64,000 bases of DNA, from positions 248,001 to 312,000 of the forward strand of contig CAKZPF010000003.1 of assembly GCA_937138625.1 (NCBI GenBank), read 5' to 3'. Position numbers and translations under genes: made by a program. Below are positions 61,762-64,000 of the stretch, piece by piece. The number at the start of each line of letters is the position of its first letter. Within the stretch, counting starts at the first letter, position 1. The DNA comes from an uncultured Caulobacteraceae bacterium (GTDB lineage Bacteria > Pseudomonadota > Alphaproteobacteria > Caulobacterales > Caulobacteraceae). The notes under the pieces are model-generated. The model was given only the letters and a program-made list of their open reading frames with translations. It did not search any database and was not told where the DNA came from.

Positions 61762-63851
61762 GCGGTCACCTTGGCATTTGCGTTTGTGGGCTGGGCTTCG
61801 CTTTGCAGCTTGGCACAGGTCGCCATGGTCTGACTGGCGCGGGCGATGGCGTTGGTGAAATAAAAGTTATCCACAGCACCTGTGAGTGGTTTTGTGGATA
61901 TCTTACTGGCTTTGCTGGCAAGCGCAGTCAAATCAAAACCCTGAGGCTCAGGCGCATAGCCCAAACGACCAAAGGTCGGATGGTCGGCAATCAAGCGCGC
62001 GCGCAAATCCGCCAAACTGTCATACGGCAAAGTTTTGCCCAAACGTTCAGACAAGGCCCGGAAAATGGCCCAATCGTCTTTGGCCTCGCCTTTGGGGAAG
62101 ACGCAACGGCCCATGGCCTGGACGCGCCCTTCCATATTGACGTACATGCCGGGCTTTTCCGTATAGGCAGCAGCGGGCAAAATCACATTGGCTTTGCTGG
62201 CCCCCGCATCCCCATGGTGGCCCACATAAACCACAAAACTCTCGCCCAGGTCCGCATCGGCCACGGCCTCGTCGGCGCCCAAGACAAACAGGGTGCTCAG
62301 CTTGCCCGCTTTGGCGGCTGCCAGCATTTTGGCGGTGTCCATGCCACCCTTACCGGGCACAAACCCCAGATCCAAGGCCCCAACACGCCCGGCCGCCGTG
62401 TGCATCAGATTCCAGCCGGACCAACCCTCGCGTACAACTTTATATTTTTGCGCAATCTCACTGATTGCATTCAAAATTGCCGCCGCATCAGGACGCGATA
62501 GCGCCCCTGTGCCGATGATCAGCGCCGGGCGTTTTGCCGCCTTCAGAACCTTGGCGAACGCCCCCTTGCCTTTAGCCAAATCTTCAAGCGCACCGGCCTC
62601 ATCGCCCAGATGATCATAGCCATAGGTCAGATCCATCACCGGCCCCACCAGGCCGATCTCGGCACTGCCCTTCAGCCACATTTTGCGCAGGCGGGCGTTC
62701 AGCACGGGCGCCTCCAGCCGTGGGTTGCTGCCGATGATCAGCACGGCGTCGGCTTGCTCCAGGCCTTCAAAACCGCAAGTGAACAAATAACTTTCCCGTG
62801 GTGCCCCCGGCGCGCCATAGACAGCCCCCGCCTCGCGGCAGTCGGTGTTTTGCACGCCCAGGCTGCGGAACAGATCGAGGGCGGCCTTCAGGCCTTCGAC
62901 CTCGTTCAGATCGCCAGCAATCGCACCAATGGTTTTGGCATCCGCACCGCTCAGCTGGCTTTCGATGGCCGCAAAGGCCTCGTCCCAGGTGGCCGGCTTC
63001 AGCTTGCCCTTTTGCCGCACATAAGGCGTGTCCAGGCGCTGCGTGCGCAGCCCATCAATGGCATAGCGGGATTTGTCCGACAGCCATTCTTCGTTGATCT
63101 CATCGTTTTGGCGCGGCAACACGCGCATCACATCCGGCCCGCGCGTGTCAATGCGGATCCAACTGCCCATCGCGTCCATGACGTCGATGCCTTCGTGTTT
63201 TTTCAGCTCCCACGGGCGGGCCTGGAAAGCATAGGGCTTGGAGGTCAAAGCCCCCACGGGACACAAATCAATGACATTGCCCGACAATTCCGACGTCACC
63301 GCGCTTTCGAGATAGGTGGTGATCTCCAGATCCTCGCCGCGGCCCGTGGCCCCGATTTGTGGGCTGCCCGCCACCTCGGTAATGAAGCGCACACAACGGG
63401 TGCACTGAATACAGCGCGTCATCTCGGTTTTGATGATGGGGCCCATCTCTTTGTCTTCGACGGCGCGTTTGTTTTCCGCAAAACGGCTGCCATCCCGGCC
63501 ATAGGCCATGGCCTGGTCCTGCAAATCACACTCGCCGCCCTGGTCGCAAATCGGGCAATCCAGCGGGTGATTGATCAGCAAAAATTCCATCACCCCTTCG
63601 CGGGCCTTTTTGACCTTGGGCGAATTGGTTGTGATTTCTTGGCCATCCATGGCCGGTAACGCACAACTGGCCTGGGGTTTGGGCGGACCGGGTTTGACCT
63701 CGACCAAACACATGCGGCAGTTGCCAGCAATCGAGAGCCGTTCATGATAGCAAAACCGGGGAATTTCCTCGCCTGCCAGTTCCGCCACCTGCAGAACCGT
63801 CATGCCGTTTTCAAACTCGACCTCTTGGCCATTGACCTTGGCTGTAGGCAT
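61758..63851 (-). CDS. nuoG: NADH-quinone oxidoreductase subunit G
   Basis: The large iron-sulfur subunit of the peripheral arm. The 697-residue protein has an N-terminal 2Fe-2S domain (CYHERLSIAGNCRMCLVEV), the His-Cys3 cluster (HPLDCPICDQGGECDLQD), 4Fe-4S (CIQCTRCVRF) and a molybdopterin-oxidoreductase-like domain. The start at 63851 (MPTAKVNGQEVEFENG) is chosen on family length; the frame is open to 63953 through a REP-like repeat. The ribosome binding site is weak. Confidence 0.97.
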   Translation of the reverse strand: MPTAKVNGQEVEFENGMTVLQVAELAGEEIPRFCYHERLSIAGNCRMCLVEVKPGPPKPQASCALPAMDGQEITTNSPKVKKAREGVMEFLLINHPLDCPICDQGGECDLQDQAMAYGRDGSRFAENKRAVEDKEMGPIIKTEMTRCIQCTRCVRFITEVAGSPQIGATGRGEDLEITTYLESAVTSELSGNVIDLCPVGALTSKPYAFQARPWELKKHEGIDVMDAMGSWIRIDTRGPDVMRVLPRQNDEINEEWLSDKSRYAIDGLRTQRLDTPYVRQKGKLKPATWDEAFAAIESQLSGADAKTIGAIAGDLNEVEGLKAALDLFRSLGVQNTDCREAGAVYGAPGAPRESYLFTCGFEGLEQADAVLIIGSNPRLEAPVLNARLRKMWLKGSAEIGLVGPVMDLTYGYDHLGDEAGALEDLAKGKGAFAKVLKAAKRPALIIGTGALSRPDAAAILNAISEIAQKYKVVREGWSGWNLMHTAAGRVGALDLGFVPGKGGMDTAKMLAAAKAGKLSTLFVLGADEAVADADLGESFVVYVGHHGDAGASKANVILPAAAYTEKPGMYVNMEGRVQAMGRCVFPKGEAKDDWAIFRALSERLGKTLPYDSLADLRARLIADHPTFGRLGYAPEPQGFDLTALASKASKISTKPLTGAVDNFYFTNAIARASQTMATCAKLQSEAQPTNANAKVTA

Positions 63852-63872
63852 TACAAACGCTCCGTCATACTC

Positions 63873-63891
63873 CCTCTCCCTGTGGGAGAGG
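63873..63891. repeat. REP-like palindrome between nuoF and nuoG
   Basis: CCTCTCCC (63873-63880) and GGGAGAGG (63884-63891) form an eight-base stem over TGT. It is the same core as the element at 7653-7673 near eno. It lies inside the nuo operon and could form an mRNA hairpin. Confidence 0.6.
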
Positions 63892-63921
63892 AGAAAAAAC
63901 TCATCTGGTTGTGCACCCCCA

Positions 63922-64000
63922 TCAGGCGACCTCCACAGATGTTTTGCTGGCACCCACCGCGTGCACCGCTTTGCCGCTGCGGTATTTGGTGATGCGCTCT
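63922..64000 (-). CDS. nuoF: NADH-quinone oxidoreductase subunit F, C-terminal end (partial)
   Basis: Only the last 25 residues are inside the window, ending RITKYRSGKAVHAVGASKTS then VEVA and TGA. A frame starting E-R-I-x-x-Y near the end matches the C terminus of alphaproteobacterial NuoF, and the position upstream of nuoG is right. The gene continues past the right edge. Confidence 0.7.
   Translation of the reverse strand, partial: ERITKYRSGKAVHAVGASKTSVEVA

Overview
The window is a stretch of an alphaproteobacterial chromosome. The evidence is gene order: reading along the minus strand from the right end, it carries nuoF(3' end)-G-H-I-J-K-L-M-N, birA, coaX, rnj, mce, a DUF1467 gene, proS, lolC, lolD, (dnaE on the other strand), rpsB, tsf, pyrH, frr, uppS, cdsA, dxr, rseP, bamA, ompH, lpxD, fabZ, lpxA, lpxI, lpxB, then gltA/gltX, comEC, lexA, trpG, ppiD, tpiA, secG, pyrG, eno, ftsB and pdhA-B-C. 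This is a long conserved block of Alphaproteobacteria. LpxI (not LpxH), short ProRS, E1-beta with a lipoyl domain, RNase J and LexA boxes of the type GTTC-N7-GTTC all agree. I cannot place the organism below class; a Rhodospirillales-like or other deep lineage is plausible.

Layout. 1-8.4 kb: pyruvate dehydrogenase (pdhA-B-C), ftsB, eno and rpmF, with an island of orphan genes on the plus strand (4134-5387), an orphan at 5802-6200 and an EF-hand gene at 8032-8301. 8.4-13.7 kb: pyrG, secG and tpiA, with a plus-strand sugar-transfer pair (glycosyltransferase and CMP-sugar synthetase) between secG and tpiA. 14-17.4 kb: ppiD, a lone trpG and lexA. 17.4-22.3 kb: comEC plus a zinc module (zur, TonB receptor and a Zur box). 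22.4-25.2 kb: gltX and gltA, ended by a strong terminator. 25.3-40.1 kb: the lipid A, outer-membrane assembly, isoprenoid, phospholipid and translation cluster. 40.3-46.5 kb: dnaE, a small SOS-controlled gene pair, and lolD-lolC. 46.5-53.7 kb: proS, a second plus-strand island of orphan genes (48310-50013), mce, rnj, coaX and birA. 53.7-64 kb: the complex I genes nuoN back to nuoF.

The housekeeping genes supply central carbon flux (PDH, citrate synthase, enolase, TIM), respiration (complex I), and the outer membrane (lipid A, BamA, Skp, lipoprotein export, RseP). The unusual parts are the inserts. They are (i) two small paralogous protein families with calcium-loop-like motifs and no signal peptide, (ii) a two-gene unit behind a clear LexA-box promoter between dnaE and lolD, whose first product is a small one-helix membrane protein like the SOS division inhibitor SidA, (iii) a CMP-sugar glycosylation pair, and (iv) a trpG stranded where a trp/moa cluster is usual. 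Three inserts end with stop codons overlapping those of the native genes they face. No tRNA, rRNA, CRISPR array, transposase or phage gene was seen.
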